The notes under the pieces: model-generated | The model's database searches: none | Seen by the model: only the letters and a program-made list of their open reading frames with translations | What the model was told of the DNA's origin: nothing | Position numbers and translations under genes: made by a program | NCBI GenBank assembly: GCA_028023455.1 | Contig: JAQFVV010012396.1 | Coordinates: forward strand, 10,270,085-10,334,084 | DNA from: Epiperipatus broadwayi | Taxonomy: Eukaryota; Onychophora; Udeonychophora; Euonychophora; Peripatidae | Length of the DNA stretch: 64,000 nt | Reading direction: 5' to 3' | Shown here: piece by piece, positions 36,346-49,560 of the stretch | Numbering within the stretch: position 1 is the first letter of the stretch | Layout of the letters: each line of letters opens with the position of its first letter

Positions 36346-36900
36346 GAAGCTTTCCACCTGTTTTATTTAAATAGTTCATTTTCAGGGGTTTCCAACACAT
36401 GGTATAAACAGTATGAATGACTCTTTATGTGCAAATGAAAATGCAATGGTGGTGTCATGTTCAAACATGTTCTAAGCAACTATCTGTTTGGAAAGGAATG
36501 TGGTTAGAAGGCTGCAAAACATTTGTGACTTCACTGAGATTAATTTACAGCTAGTGTAGTGAATTTACATTAAAAAATTTTTTTAATTGCAACTCTTTGG
36601 ATTTTTGTGTGTGTTAGTGAAATATTTCCAAAATTATGGGATGGTGCTCACCCGAAAAATGATATTTGACTACACCTTAGTCATAGTCTGCTTAATCATG
36701 TTTTATTTTCTTTATTGTATTTACATTAAAAAAGTTTTTAATTACAATCCTTCAGACTTTTGGGTTTCTTTATCATTTTAATAAATAAAAAAATCATAAA
36801 TATTGAATATGATAATTTAGAGTCAGCTATATTATTTATACCATGTGTTGAAAGCCCTGGAAAATGGATAATTTAAAATAAAACAGGTGGCAAGCTTTCC
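36346..36900. mobile_element. Inverted-repeat element with ~65-bp ends
   Basis: The left end (GAAGCTTTCCACCTGTTTTA, then CAGGGGTTTCCAACACATGG) and the right end (CCATGTGTTGAAAGCCCTGG, then AAAACAGGTGGCAAGCTTTC) are complementary over about 65 bp with scattered differences. The CAGGG..TT(T)CCAAC portion recalls hAT termini, but complementarity continues outside it, so classification is uncertain. The 64-codon opening within it shows no transposase similarity. Length is about 555 bp. Confidence 0.7.
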
Positions 36901-37000
36901 AGAAATCAAACTATGTAAATATCTAGTACTATATATTAAACATAAAAATATTATGTAATCATAAACAAAGATCATTGCTTCAGAAATACAATACTGCAGT
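36901..37000. other. Spacer
   Basis: Nothing identifiable in this short stretch. Confidence 0.5.
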
Positions 37001-37134
37001 TATTGTATTATAGCCTAGTTATATCTTTATTTTATAACTATCACATTGACATTCATATTATTCCTAGGATTGTATTATAGCCTAGATATATCTTTATTTT
37101 ATAACTATCACATTGACATTCATATTATCCCTAG
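37001..37134 (+). repeat. Tandem duplication of a ~67-bp unit
   Basis: The unit starting TTGTATTATAGCCTAGTTAT and ending TATTATTCCTAGG is repeated immediately with only a few substitutions (for example CCTAGATATATC for CCTAGTTATATC). It is a recent local duplication and is not found elsewhere in the window. Confidence 0.9.
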
Positions 37135-39205
37135 ATTATTTTCAGGTATTTATTTTCAATTTTTTAATTAGTATTCATTTTCCAATTAATAATTAGATGG
37201 TAAGTAAATTAAGATTAAACTACATAAAAAGTTCTAGGCTTACTTTAAAATCCTTCATATTATAAAGCATGCAGATAGAATACCATCTACTGCATAACAA
37301 AATCATTTTAATGATATATGAGGCAATTTGTCAATGATTATATGGATGTGTTTAAGATCCTAGTTAGATATAGGTATATTTTATGATAAAGTATTCCATG
37401 AGAAAAGATATTCTAAAAAATCATCATTTTTTATGACTAACAATGGTTGAAAAATAATTTCTGAAAATTTATTTTAACTAAATTAAATAAAAATGGACAA
37501 GAAAGTATTATTTCAAAAAAGTACATTTTAACAGATAATTTCTGTAGGATCAATGAACATGATGTTTGTCCAAAAATTTGTCTCTAGATCTTTTGCAGAC
37601 TGTCTTTTTGTCACTTTTCTAGACAACAAGAAAATCAAGGTAACCATGGATTTATACAAATGATGACTGTAGAAATACATAATTGTTTGGTTTTAATTCA
37701 AATAAGAGAAACAAAGAGCACACCTAATAACCTTTAAATTTTGTCTAAAACTAATGATCCAATATATGTCATATGAAACCAAACTACATTCTTGTATAGT
37801 TATATGATGTATTTCTGAAACATTACTTTTGGTTTGATTAGTTCTTATTGTATCATGCAAATATATTTTGTTTTGCCTTTAATAAATATGTTTATTTTTC
37901 CTTTATCCTAAATTAATGAAGCAAAGAGAATTTGTTATTTCAAAATAATTTTTAACTATAAATAAAATTAAAATAACTATTAAACTATGAACAGGCATAT
38001 AGAATTACTTTCATAATATTACATTTTAGTACAAGTATGAATTTCTTATTCCAGTCAGTGCTTTGATCCTCTATTAGCTATAGATAAGATTCTGAGAACT
38101 CCAGATATCATTTAGTGACTTTTACTTGATAATTATTTCTGATTATTAATTTTGAACCCTAAATCATGCTATGGCCTAAGCATTAACCCAGATGTGAACA
38201 ATCTTTTTAGTCATCTTCTCTGTTTAAGAGCTACTGTAATTTTTTTCCTTTTCTGATTCACAAAGTTGCTTAAAGCAACATAGTATTTTAAGACCACATA
38301 TTTGATGGTGCTTTAATATATTAAAGGGAAAATTTTCGTGGTTAAAAATGTAGATATGCTGAATTCTGTCGTAAATGGTTTGTTATTATTAAAATCAAAA
38401 TTGCACTAGTGTTTTAACCAGATCAGACTTGCTATCATCTAGATAGCAGAGATTGTCATTATTACTAGCTATTCATAAACTGAGTGTGACCATCTTAATT
38501 TCAAAAGAAAAGAGAGAGATTGAAAAAGAAAATACAAAGTTAAAAGAGTTTTGCAATTTATAAAAATATCTATTTCTGTTTATTTAAAGCACTGATATCT
38601 TTGAATTTCTTTTGCACTAACTTTCTTTCAGAAATACTTCAATATTTTGATTAAATGCAACTCTCTATAGTATTCTATTCTCAATTATATTCTCCCAAAT
38701 AAAAGTAGTTTAGAGTATCCTCGAGATAATTTTTATAATGTAAAAAGATTTGTCTCTTCTTTAATTAATTAAAAACCATGCCTATACATATGTAAAAGTG
38801 AAAATATATCAAATTTTAAACACAGTGGGGTGATAATTTTTAAAAAACTGTGTGTGCTTGTATGTTTCATTTACTTTTTTTTCCTAATAAGTTTTTTATA
38901 ATAGTGGAAGAAAAAATCCATTTATTAAAATGAGAATTATTGGGTTGGAGATTTTTCCAATTAACAGATACATAAAAAAGGTTCATGAAATCCTGTTCTA
39001 TTTTTATAGAGTAATCTATTATTTTAGTTTAAAATAATGTCATTTTATATCATTGTTCTTTTTGAAATAATAAATTTCCTCTTTACATGCAATTTTAAAG
39101 TTAAAATGCTTATATAATTTAGAAAAATGGTTCTTATATATCATACACATTATGTTGATTTCTTTTTATTTGCAAGATAAAATAGTCATTTTATAGCATA
39201 TTATT
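37135..39205. other. AT-rich non-coding stretch
   Basis: No supported gene or named repeat. Confidence 0.45.
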
Positions 39206-39512
39206 TATTAATAATTTTTATTAATCATTCATTAGACTAGAGATTATCCAATAATGAATATATTTCTGTAGCGTGATTTTTGTTATACCACTTTGACACA
39301 AGGTAAGGACTGGTTTCTATTCACTTTTAGTACCTTATGGAGGGATGTAATAATAAACATATGACCAAAGACATGTAGAAAAGATTTATGATTCCCAAGA
39401 TGCATGCATCATGCTGAATCAGCACTCATAAATTGGCCTAAACCACTAAAGAAATGTTATTCATTATTGGATAATCTCTAGTCTAATGAATCACTAATAA
39501 AAATTATTAATA
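39206..39512. mobile_element. MITE with ~55-bp terminal inverted repeats
   Basis: Left TATTAATAATTTTTATTAAT...GACTAGAGATTATCCAATAA is matched by the right end TTATTGGATAATCTCTAGTC...AAAAATTATTAATA, with only three or four differences over 55 bp. The 307-bp element has no open frame. The A/T-rich ends obscure the target duplication, and a TA duplication is possible. Confidence 0.8.
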
Positions 39513-39635
39513 TACTTTCAAGTCCGTAATAGTTTCTCTCTAGTATTTCTCTATGGAATTACAATTACAAAGAGAGGCCAATACTCACTGGCTGATTGAA
39601 TTCCAGATAGTGATGAGGACATGGAAAAAAATTAA

Positions 39636-39702
39636 ATTTCACCTGGATTTGAACCCAAGATCATAAAAATAGCAATCAAAATTGCTAACCACTATATCAC
39701 AA
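39636..39702 (-). repeat. Possible tRNA-derived SINE relic, different from the main family
   Basis: The minus strand reads GTGATATAGTGGTTAGCAAT (A-box-like TAGTGGTTAGCA), and about 40 bp later TTGGGTTCAAATCCAGG (B-box-like GGTTCAAATCC). Spacing fits a tRNA head. No acceptor-stem pairing is obvious. Confidence 0.5.
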
Positions 39703-40304
39703 TTTTTTTTTATATTTATAGATAATTCCTGAAAACATGCTATTTTTATAATAAAATTTTCTTCTAATGCTATTGATAAATTATTAAATCTTATACAAAT
39801 TATGTACTTATATAGTATTTAACTATAATGTTATGGTTAAAAAATTGTAGCAAATCAATATAAGCATAGTTTTTAAGCTTTGAGCCAAGAAATTTCTGTT
39901 ATAATATAACTAATTTAATAGTAAGTTCAGAAAAGAATCACATTTTAAAAAAAATACTTATTTCATCTGTTTTTATATGTTAGTTTTTGACTAATTCACT
40001 GTTCTGTGTTAATTTCTTTATTAAATAGATTTTTTTTAAAACAAACATTTAGTGATAAACCTTAAAAATATAGCTAAAAAAATGTTTACTATAAGTAAGT
40101 TAAAATTATTGAAATAACATTGTTAATATAAAAAAAAAAAATGCTATTATCAAAACAAAAGACTAAAAATTTTGAATACAATTTGTTGAATCAAAACTAA
40201 TCAAATCAAAGTTCAAGACAGTTTGATATGGATAAAAATCTTAATAATAAGTATATTAAAATAATTTATTTCTTCAGTTTAAATTTCAGTCCAAAGTCAC
40301 AGTA

Positions 40305-40393
40305 CTTTTTTCATATGTCAAATGCATTGACTGGGAAGTGAACCCAGGCCAGCTTCTTGGAAAGCAGCTATGCTAACTGCTAACAATACTTCT
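40305..40393 (-). mobile_element. tRNA-derived SINE, copy 5 (eroded)
   Basis: The minus strand keeps the B-box region GGGTTCACTTCCCAGTCAAT, the GCTGCTTTCCAAGAAGCTGG anticodon-arm area and the ATGACATATG-like end, now TTGACATATG. The head is degraded (TGTTAGCAGTTAGCATAGC). It is the most diverged of the five copies. Confidence 0.6.
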
Positions 40394-42598
40394 ATCAGAT
40401 ATTTTTAATTTCAGTGCAAAATAATGATGCCCTTCATCATGTCTTATGATAAAAATTTTATACGAACAATATAGTAAAGTCTCACAAGTGTTAATATCGA
40501 AATTTTTATATTTGCCAATAAAAGGAATTATTTTCTTTAGCTATTAAATTATATATATAATAATAAATTCACACATTAATTTGTGAAAATGAAATTAATT
40601 GTGTTTCAAATATTTACAATTAATGTCATTCTACAAGTTATTTATGTCTGAATTTATTATATATAAGATCTGGTATCTTAAAGAATAAGATTTGTTTTTT
40701 TGCGTTGGCAAAAAAATGAAACCCTTAGGAAAATATTTTTTCTTTTGTTACACCTAGTGGAAATTTTTGAAAATTCTACTTTTACTTCTGTATAAAATCT
40801 TTATATGAAACTCAATGAATTGGAATTTAATTTTACAAATGAAAAATATTCTAAAAAATCATATTTGAATTTTGCAAATATTGAAAAAATGAGTTATAGA
40901 TAAGAACTAAGGATGTGAAAGTAAACATTCTTCACAAAATAAACATTCTTTTAATTTTTAAATGTGAACAAATGAATGTGAATTTATGACAAATTATCAA
41001 ATTCTGCTTTAAAATATGACATTTGCTTTATACTTTTCATAATATTTAAAAAGATTCTAATGCTGTGTCAGTTCTGACAGGTGATGATATTATGCAATCA
41101 TTTCACACAAATCATAATTAAACCCATGCCATGATTTTCTTTGTTAATATTAGAGTCAAATTTTTATTAATGTCTATTTTTAAAAATAAAAGATATATAA
41201 ATAAAAACCAAGAGTATACATGTCTTATTTTTATTTTAAATAATTATCAACCCATTAATGTGTAAAAATAATAATAAATATTTAATAGACAAGCAAAAAA
41301 TATTTCTTTTTATTCCAAAAATTTTGTGTGAAACAAAGACTCAATTTCTTGGGGGAAGGTTATTTTTTACATTTGACAATAGTTTAAAGATGTGTGATCT
41401 TTTCTGACTGTCTGTAAAATACTGATCTTTTCAGAATTGCATTTTAATTAATAAATCAATAAGAGAAGAATCATTAAAACAACATTATAAAAAACCTATA
41501 GTAATGTCAATTAACATAATGGTAAAACAGCGATTTAAGCTCCATAACCACTAATCTATTTCTAAAGGAAACAATTCACAGAAATTAATGAAAATGAGAA
41601 CTGAAAGATTTACAATTGAGGCACAAACAAATCATGTTCTTGCAGAGATTATATCAGAAGGTCTTATATACATAAATAAATGGTGACTAAAATGATAAGT
41701 GCATGGTGTGTGCATCCAATATCAATGGCTAATTTGTGCACCATTCTATGCAATAGAAACATTATGTAAAGAATTGTATCATTAATATAAATAATGGTAG
41801 CTTTTATAATTAATCTAACCAGTTTTTATTTCTAAAGAAATGTTAATTATTTCATGTGGGCACCATAATTCTGAGTTGATGATTGGTTTGTATATGAAGC
41901 AATGAAATAAGAATTCATATTTAAATGCCACATCTAATTACTGAATTTGATAATAAAAACATGAAATCACACTATCATTAAAATAGAGAATAAAAACTAA
42001 AATGGACTAATATCAAAAGACATAATACATAAATATATAAATTTATTATTTACAAAATGATTTTATAAGCAGATAAAATTTATTCTAATATAAAATTATA
42101 AGTGATTAATATCTTTTCAACAACAAATTACAATCCAATTAATTTTGATATTAACTCAATTTTTAAAATATATAAATTACTAAAGTCTATAAAGGGACAT
42201 ATATTTTGATTCAAATATAATTTACATAAGGAATAAAATATATTTTCTGTAAATAAATAAAGAGCAGCATAAATATTAACATAATTTTATAAAAATGATA
42301 TTTCAAAAAATGGTAATACTTAAATTCAAGATTCATTTTTTAATAAAAATTCTCTTGTATTAAACTTTAGCTAGTAGTACACGTACTTGTAATGTATTAG
42401 AACCCAACACAGATAACAGTAATCTTTTGGTTAATTAATTTCTTCAGAATATATTGATTGATCTATAATTTAAATGGATGTAGTCAATTTTGTAAAAATC
42501 ACTGTAGTTTCTAATTAACTACAAATCTCAAAGTAATTTTTGGTAGATATTTTATAGCTTATAATTTAGATTGGAAAACAATTGTGTTAAAAGCTTAG
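40394..42598. other. AT-rich non-coding stretch
   Basis: No supported gene or named repeat. Confidence 0.45.
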
Positions 42599-42611
42599 TA
42601 CCTTTTCAGTT

Positions 42612-42861
42612 AATAAAGAGGCAAAACTCTCCATACAGTAGTGCCACCCGGTGACAACCAGAAGTAATCAATGAATTCCAGAAGGCTTATGCATAAATCC
42701 CCATCTAGTGCCTACTCATCCAGTATCCCCAGACTAGTTTCTGGTTTGTGGCCTTTATCAGTGAGGAGCTTTGGATCTGAGAGCACTGCACCTAGATCTT
42801 AGGCTTTAATGACAGTTATGTGATAGCATAAGAGATGGTGATCATGTAATGTTTAGTGGTT
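42612..42861 (-). repeat. Head-tail family copy C, 250 bp, with 13-bp direct repeats
   Basis: This is the cleanest simple copy. On the minus strand it begins AACCACTAAACATTACATGA (head), passes through GATCACCATCTCTTATGC, CTAGGTGCAGTGCTCTCAGA and AGAAACTAGTCTGGGGATAC, and ends GGTGGCACTACTGTATGGAG and TTTTGCCTCTTTATT. The direct repeat TACCTTTTCAGTT at 42599-42611 and 42862-42874 is exactly 13 bp. There is no open frame, and no A/B box of RNA polymerase III that I can recognise. Confidence 0.8.
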
Positions 42862-42874
42862 TACCTTTTCAGTT

Positions 42875-44286
42875 CACAATAGATAACAATTTTATGTTTT
42901 TGTTTATGCTTAAAATGATGATGACTATTTGACAGATGGTAATTGGAACTTATGAAGTAGTAGTAAAGTTATGATCAAATTAATTCATTTTGATGTTTAT
43001 CATTTCTAAACTATGGATAATACTGATAAAGGTTGTAATTACAAACAGTTTTTCTGAAAAAGTTTATATCATGGGTAGTTAACAATGAAAAAAAAAAATC
43101 CTATCATTTCAGTAGAACTTCAATTCTTATTTCAAAAATTAAAGAAGCTATTGATAATTTCTCCTTTAAAACCTATCATACTTGTTTATTAAAAAGCAAA
43201 TAATGATCAACATTAAGTTCCACAATGTAATAAATTTAAGAATTCAGTAAACATTAAATTATCTAATTTAAAAATTTGAACAAAATTGCAATCACTTTTA
43301 GAGCATAAATAAATTCTCCTTGAGAAAAGACATTTGCAAAGATTAAATATTTAGAGAAGACAAATTAAGACGATATATATATAATTAATCCTAGAATTCT
43401 TACAATTTTTTATCATAATTCATTTCAAACTATAAGAAAATAAATTTATTCTTTTTTTAAAATTATAAATAATCAATGAGATTATATTGTTCCAATATAT
43501 ATATAGTAACACATAATCTTGGTAATGTGTATTAGTGTATATATTTATCATTAAAATCAGTTAACATTTAAACAATCCCAATATCAATAATAATCAACAA
43601 TCTCAATTTGTTGTCAAGGCAACCTCCTTTTAACAATAAAGTTGGAATCCCAGAAAATAAGGTGAAATTCCACTTTTATTTATCATTAAATATATTGCAA
43701 CTTGATCACAGAGACTGAAATTATTGATACAAAGAAGTTATAAAGGAGAGGAAATATATACATATAGAAGTTTTGTAAATGTTAAAACAAAAGTCTAGAA
43801 TGATTTAAATATTAATTAAATGGGTAATAATATTTTTGACATTTTAAAATAAATTATTTAAAATTAAATAAATATGTCTCTTCAAAAAAATGTGTTATTT
43901 ATTACTGATCCTAGAAATAATACATTAAACCTACATTATTAATCTAACAGAAGAAAGAAACGCAGTTTTGTAGAAATAAAGGCATGTTTAATGGATTTGT
44001 AATCATATAGGTTAATTTCAATATATTTTGTATTTAAAAGGGAATTTTAAAAAAAATGTAATTATAAAATTATTTTTGGTTTCTTAATCAAAAGAATTGA
44101 TAAACTAAGATAATATCAAACTATTTTTATTTTATTGAGAAGGAAAATACTTATGCGTATTCTTACTATGTGACTATAAATATTAAGATTCAGTTTAACT
44201 CACAAAGTTGTCGAATCAAAGAGATGTTGCTAGCAGGACTCATAATGAGCTAAATTTGAGGTTACATAGTGGTGTATATCATCATT
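42875..44286. other. AT-rich non-coding stretch
   Basis: No supported gene or named repeat. Confidence 0.45.
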
Positions 44287-44942
44287 CTATGTAATCCAAT
44301 GTATATTAGTCATTGTTTGCTGTATCTGAAGTTCAAATGCTATCAAAGTTAAATGTAGATTGAAAATTGCAGTTAATTCATTCTGATTAACCATGATATT
44401 AGTATAAGGTTGACCAAATGTGATATGAAACTGGTCTACAAAGCACAGAAAAATTATGATAAAAGAACCATAGCATAAGAAAGAAAATATATTGTTAATA
44501 GAAAAATCCAGTGCTACACATTTACTTAGTCTAGACATGTATAGAAACATAAATCGAAAAAATCTGCTGTTGACAAAGAAATCAAATGATATGTATATAT
44601 TAACATTTTATTTAAAACATTAATTCCAGTGCTAAAAACGCCATGAAAATTGTTTATCAAGTAAAAGAAAAACTATTTCATTTGCACTAATTTGTTCTTA
44701 AAAGTCTGGTAAATTGCTTTTAATAAATGAAATTAGATTGTAAGGAAAATTTGAAAGAAAACAAAACAACTGATAATTTAATGTCCCAAGAGAAAAAAGA
44801 ACTTTTAAAAAGTTAGAGTTTCTTAAATTTTATTATGAAAATTCTCATGAAAGACTATTGGCTAAATTATATTTGGAAAAATGTCTTTATTATTTCAAAT
44901 TATTTTTATGTTATATAAATCAAGTTTGAAAAGACGATATTA

Positions 44943-44977
44943 AACAGGCAAAAAATCTCCATATAGTAGTGCCACAT
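44943..44977 (-). repeat. Head-tail family fragment G (tail only)
   Basis: TTAAACAGGCAAAAAATCTC and CATATAGTAGTGCCACA match the inverted tail of the family (TTAAACAGGC...CTCCATACAGTAGTGCCACC). Nothing else of the element is present. Confidence 0.55.
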
Positions 44978-46439
44978 ATGTTTAACATTTTCTAAAAGTA
45001 AATCAGGATGTAATAAATATATGAACTATGTTTATAGTATAAAATGTTTGCGTGCATGGTTACTATATATTGTTAAAATAGTTTAGTTACAATTGATAAT
45101 TAAATAACTAAGATACGTTTGTATTAGTAGATTTATACATGGACACTTACTTATATAAGTGGTGATATTTATGTCTAAACAATTTAAACAATATTACTAT
45201 ATTTATTGATTTGTTTTCAATCTATTATTAAAAATTTAATATCCATATGCTGGCTGTAAATAAATCAAAATCAGATATAATATTCCATTGATTTATTTGG
45301 AGAAGACTTTTCGTTTTTATTATTATTAATTAATTAATAAAATTATGTAGCATTATTTTGAATTATTATAGTGAAGTTATTTAGATAGTAGATTAAGTAT
45401 TTTTCCATTTTTTCTTGAGCACATAATTAGCAGTCTTTTATTATTCAAATAACTAGCATATAGAATTTTATGTGTGTGTGGATTCTATATAATTCTATAA
45501 TAATTATATAGATGGGAACTTATGGAATTAAGAGTTGCAAAATAACAGTTCTATAGCATTGCTAAGCATCATTTTAAAAATTCACGATAGTTTATCAACA
45601 TATATAATTATTTTATTTTTGGCCAGTACACTCATTGTGTCATATAGCTCTGAGATGACTCAATCATTATCATGAATTCAATACATTATATAGAGTAATA
45701 TTTACTTAGTTTTATATCACTCATTTATGTGCACACAATTAATATTATACCTCTTTTAAATTTAGCTACAATAGGTTGTCCAATGTTGGGCAAATATTTT
45801 GAGCATTAATACGTCTTTACCATGTACATTATGCTGATTTTGTATGTGCTATAATTACATTCTGTTACAAATGGTGTATCAACATGCGAGCAGTATACTA
45901 TTAATTTTGTTTTGTTTTTCCAATCTATTGCAAATGACAGCACAATGTGAGATAAATGCTGATAATTGTCTATTATTAGTTGACATCTTCAGTTATCATG
46001 CTGCTAAATGATACTGCTAAAGATGAGCATCACATCAGTAGACATCATTATTTGCTTCTACTTTATTACATCATTTCATTCCATTACAATTCCAAAACTT
46101 ACATTTCTTTTCTGTGTGAATGTAATATTAATAATATAAATGTTGAGGCAGAAAATGAAAGGTCAAAGAGGTTTAATGATAGCCAAGAATCCATTTGTAA
46201 AGAACTTGGCATCTGCCTATTGAAGAATTGGTTGTTATGAAGACATTTAAATATTTATGAAACAACAAATTTAAATGAATTTAAAAAATTAATAAAGATA
46301 TCAAGCATATTTACTGACTAGGAACACTAAAAAAATGAATGAGCTATGAATATGTGTAATGCATTGAAAGCATGCTAAGCATAAATAAAAGTGCCTGAAC
46401 ATTTATATTATTAATATTTCATTACAATATATTGTAATG
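44978..46439. other. AT-rich non-coding stretch
   Basis: No supported gene. Two variants of the TTCTGTTACAAATG core lie near 45858 and 45921. Confidence 0.45.
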
Positions 46440-46987
46440 GACACTCATTCCATCCTGATCATGGAGGGCTTGAGTAATAAGAAAAATTGCTTGGATGAAT
46501 GGGAGAAAAAATTGATAAATGAAGTAAAGAAAAGAAAGAGATTGATAAAGAAATTAACACTGTTTTTATATAATAAATATGATGTAGCTAGAATTGTATG
46601 GAAGGGAGTGGCAGTAACAGGGTTAACATATGGCAATGATGCATTATGTGTTAGTAAAGGGGTATTAGATTACTTAGAAAAAGTACAAAGGGAAGTAGGA
46701 AGACATGCATTAGATGCTGAGGTGTGGACAGCAAAAGAGTCAATTCAAGAAGAAATGGGATGGTCAAGTTTTTATATGAGGGATGCAAAAAGCAAATTGA
46801 AAATGTTCGGTAGATTGCAGTTTATGGATAATAAAAGAATAGCCAAAATAGTATTTAATTGGGTTACAAGTAAAGGGCAGCCAACAAGATGGGTGAGAAA
46901 GGTAATGCGGTATGCAGAAGATTTGGATAAAGAAGTTATGTCAGTATAGTTGTACAAAAGATGGGATGTTAGGAGGATTGTTGAGTG
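46440..46987 (+). pseudogene. Non-LTR retrotransposon copy 3, left part (interrupted)
   Basis: It aligns closely with copy 1 residues 1-170 (EWEKKLINEVKKRK, LTYGNDALCVSKGV, then SFYMRDAKSKLKMFGRLQF). Compared with copy 1 it has a TAG in place of a tyrosine codon at 46947-46949 and a 6-nt deletion in GGGATGTTAGG around 46965. It stops at GTTGAGTG (46980-46987), in mid-sequence, and resumes at 50102 without loss. About 40 bp upstream of copy 1's window edge are also represented. Confidence 0.85.
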
Positions 46988-48825
46988 TGAAGCAGTCAAT
47001 CTTAGCTTAAGATTGTGCTTCATGTTTCTACCTACTAACCTGTGTTTAAATCCCTATTTCCCATCCCGCTCCTTTTGTCATGTATATATATTTCATATAT
47101 ATATTTGAGATGCGCGCCTAAATTATAAAATTTAATGTTTCAATAACATGTTTTAAAATTATTATTAATTCTTTTTATTAATTATTAGTTTTTTTTATTA
47201 AAGTATTATAGATGCGACTTACATATATACATAGGAGCAAAACTTACTAACAAAATATTGATGTTTTTAAATATTTATTATATGTCATTTTTAGCTTTTT
47301 CTTTTAAATTGCTTGTTTTTCTATTAAACTGTATATTTATTATAAAATCCAATATGGAAGATGTGACTGTTGTTAATTGTCCAAAAATAATTAAAGGGAG
47401 GTATTTTTTTTAATTAAAGTTTTACTTAAAATAAATGGGATTAAGTAGATTAGAGATACTTTTGTTGAAAAAACATGTTGTCAAATCTATTTCTAATCTG
47501 GAAATAGATTTGAATTTATTTTTGGACGTTATCTTACAATTGCATCTTCAAAAACAACTGATAAAAGAAAAAGTATAAAATGACTGAATTTTGAATCAGA
47601 GAGGAGATTAACTACTATTGAAAGAAGATTAGCTACTCTAGTATAAACGTATTACATGTCGCTTGAAACTTAAATAATGTAGCAGTAAATCCATCACTTC
47701 TTGACCCTTTTGGGGTCATCATCTTTCATGGCCGTACCATCCTGCTGCCCAAGAGTGCAAAGCCCAACCTAAGAACTTCAGTGTGCATTTAATAGAAGCT
47801 TGCTGCCACAGGAGAACATGCAATATTTTAAATTGAACTCTTAAAACTGCAAGGTAATTTTTCAAGCCATCATCTCAAACTAAATCTAGCCTAAATAATC
47901 TATCAAGATCTCTTCTCATGTATTCTTTAACTTTGCCTTTTTTACATATATATATATATCTGTAAATGTAATTTTGCTCTCAGATAATTTCTTTATATCT
48001 AATCCTATTTCATATGCTCTTAACTTTTTAATTTTGGGGCAGTCATTTATTTATATATAGTTATTATTTGATTTATATATCTGCTTGCTTATTAATATGT
48101 CAATCTAAAACAATCTGACAAACTGAATTTTCTAAAAAATCCTTTCTATTTTTTTTAAGTAAACCTTCACGAAGCAAGTTATAAACGTCCATTTAAAACA
48201 ATGCATTATTAATTAATATACTCGCTGATTGTTTTTCGAGCCAACATTCTATTTATATTTTAATATAATATATATATATATTTGTTTAACTCTGGATTTT
48301 CTACCGGTGTAAATCCAGAACTTAAGCTAAATAATGCTTTGAAATCTTTTAAAATGTTTTATTGTTATTCAATTCTGAAAGGGTGACCCATTAATTATTT
48401 TCTATAACTGCCAGTCTTCTTATATTTTCCATACTCTTAAAATTTCAAATCTTGTATTTAAATATTTCAGTTATTGTAAAATCAACGAAGGTGAGATTGA
48501 TTTATTTTAACTAGCAGAAAAAGGGATGGGGGAAAATCTTAATGTTTCTTTTACTAAATCAAATCTTAATGTATATTTTATTAATTTGAAATCTAAATCT
48601 TAATGTTTCTTTTGCTATATAAAATCTTCAAGTATATTTTAGAAAATGAAATCTAAATTTCTATATATATATATTATAATTGCATGGCGTATTATAGTAT
48701 TCAAACAAGGGTCATTTATTTTAAAGCTGTAAAATTTATTCAATGTTGTTAGAGACATATATCATTACTGCGTTTCTGTCATTTAGCCTATCTTCGTATA
48801 TATATATTACGTGCTTCTAATCTGG

Positions 48826-48900
48826 GGGTTGCGACAAGTTCGAACCCATAGATTTCTTTTCGTATCTCATTCCATAGATAGTTGAGCTATCTGGAACCAC
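48826..48900 (-). repeat. Possible tRNA-like SINE relic inside the insertion
   Basis: The minus strand has CAGATAGCTCAACTATCT (A-box-like) and, ~50 bp on, ATGGGTTCGAACTTGTCGC (B-box-like GGTTCGAACT). No flanking duplication is clear. Confidence 0.4.
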
Positions 48901-49379
48901 ATTTATTTCATAGAAAATGCCTCTGGTGGTGATCCCGTATGTTTGGCACATGCTATGCATATTCACTTCGTATAGATAAAAGGCCTCTCGCATCGGTTAT
49001 ACCAGCAAAAGTCTGGGCCATGGCATGCCTATCCACTTTTCTCTAAGCACTACCCAAGAAGGGGGTGTGAGATTTCATTTTTTATCCAGAAGCACGACCT
49101 TTTTCTCTTAGTTATTAGGCTATTATGTCAGCACTGCAAACTTCTTCGTATTATTATTATTTCTTTTGCTTCATGACCCAGTTTTAATGCTCTAATATTA
49201 AAATTAAGCTTTGCTTAAAAGATATATATAAATGCCAATTACTTCTATTTTATTAATTAAGTTTATTTCAATCATATACAATCTCCCCGTCATAATTTAT
49301 ATATCTATTTAAGAGTATCTATATGCCTTGGGGAAAATAAAGCGTTTGTCTTACTATGGTTAAAATAAATTTTCATTAA

Positions 49380-49560
49380 ATATTTTGTCTATCTAATCAA
49401 ATGTCATTTTCAAATATGTTTTTCAAATGTATCTTATTTATTTTCATGACCTCAATGGCGTCAAAGTAATTTATATCATATGTATAATGAATTTCAGAAC
49501 GCTCCCCTAAATCATATGTTAGTCACCACATTTCAGAACTGTAAATCAAAGCGTTAATGG
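49380..49560 (-). pseudogene. Possible RT thumb remnant inside the insertion
   Basis: The minus strand gives NALIYSSEMW followed by a stop, LTYDLGERSEI, then DAIEVMKINKIHLKNIF and, after another stop, LDRQNI. The order resembles the LLYG.E.W ... ER..I ... E...LR.I ... LDR.RN run in LINE RT thumbs. Similarity is weak and short. Confidence 0.3.

Noticed and set aside
45980-46240. 86-codon plus-strand frame
   Set aside because: No recognisable domain and no splice or promoter context; treated as chance.
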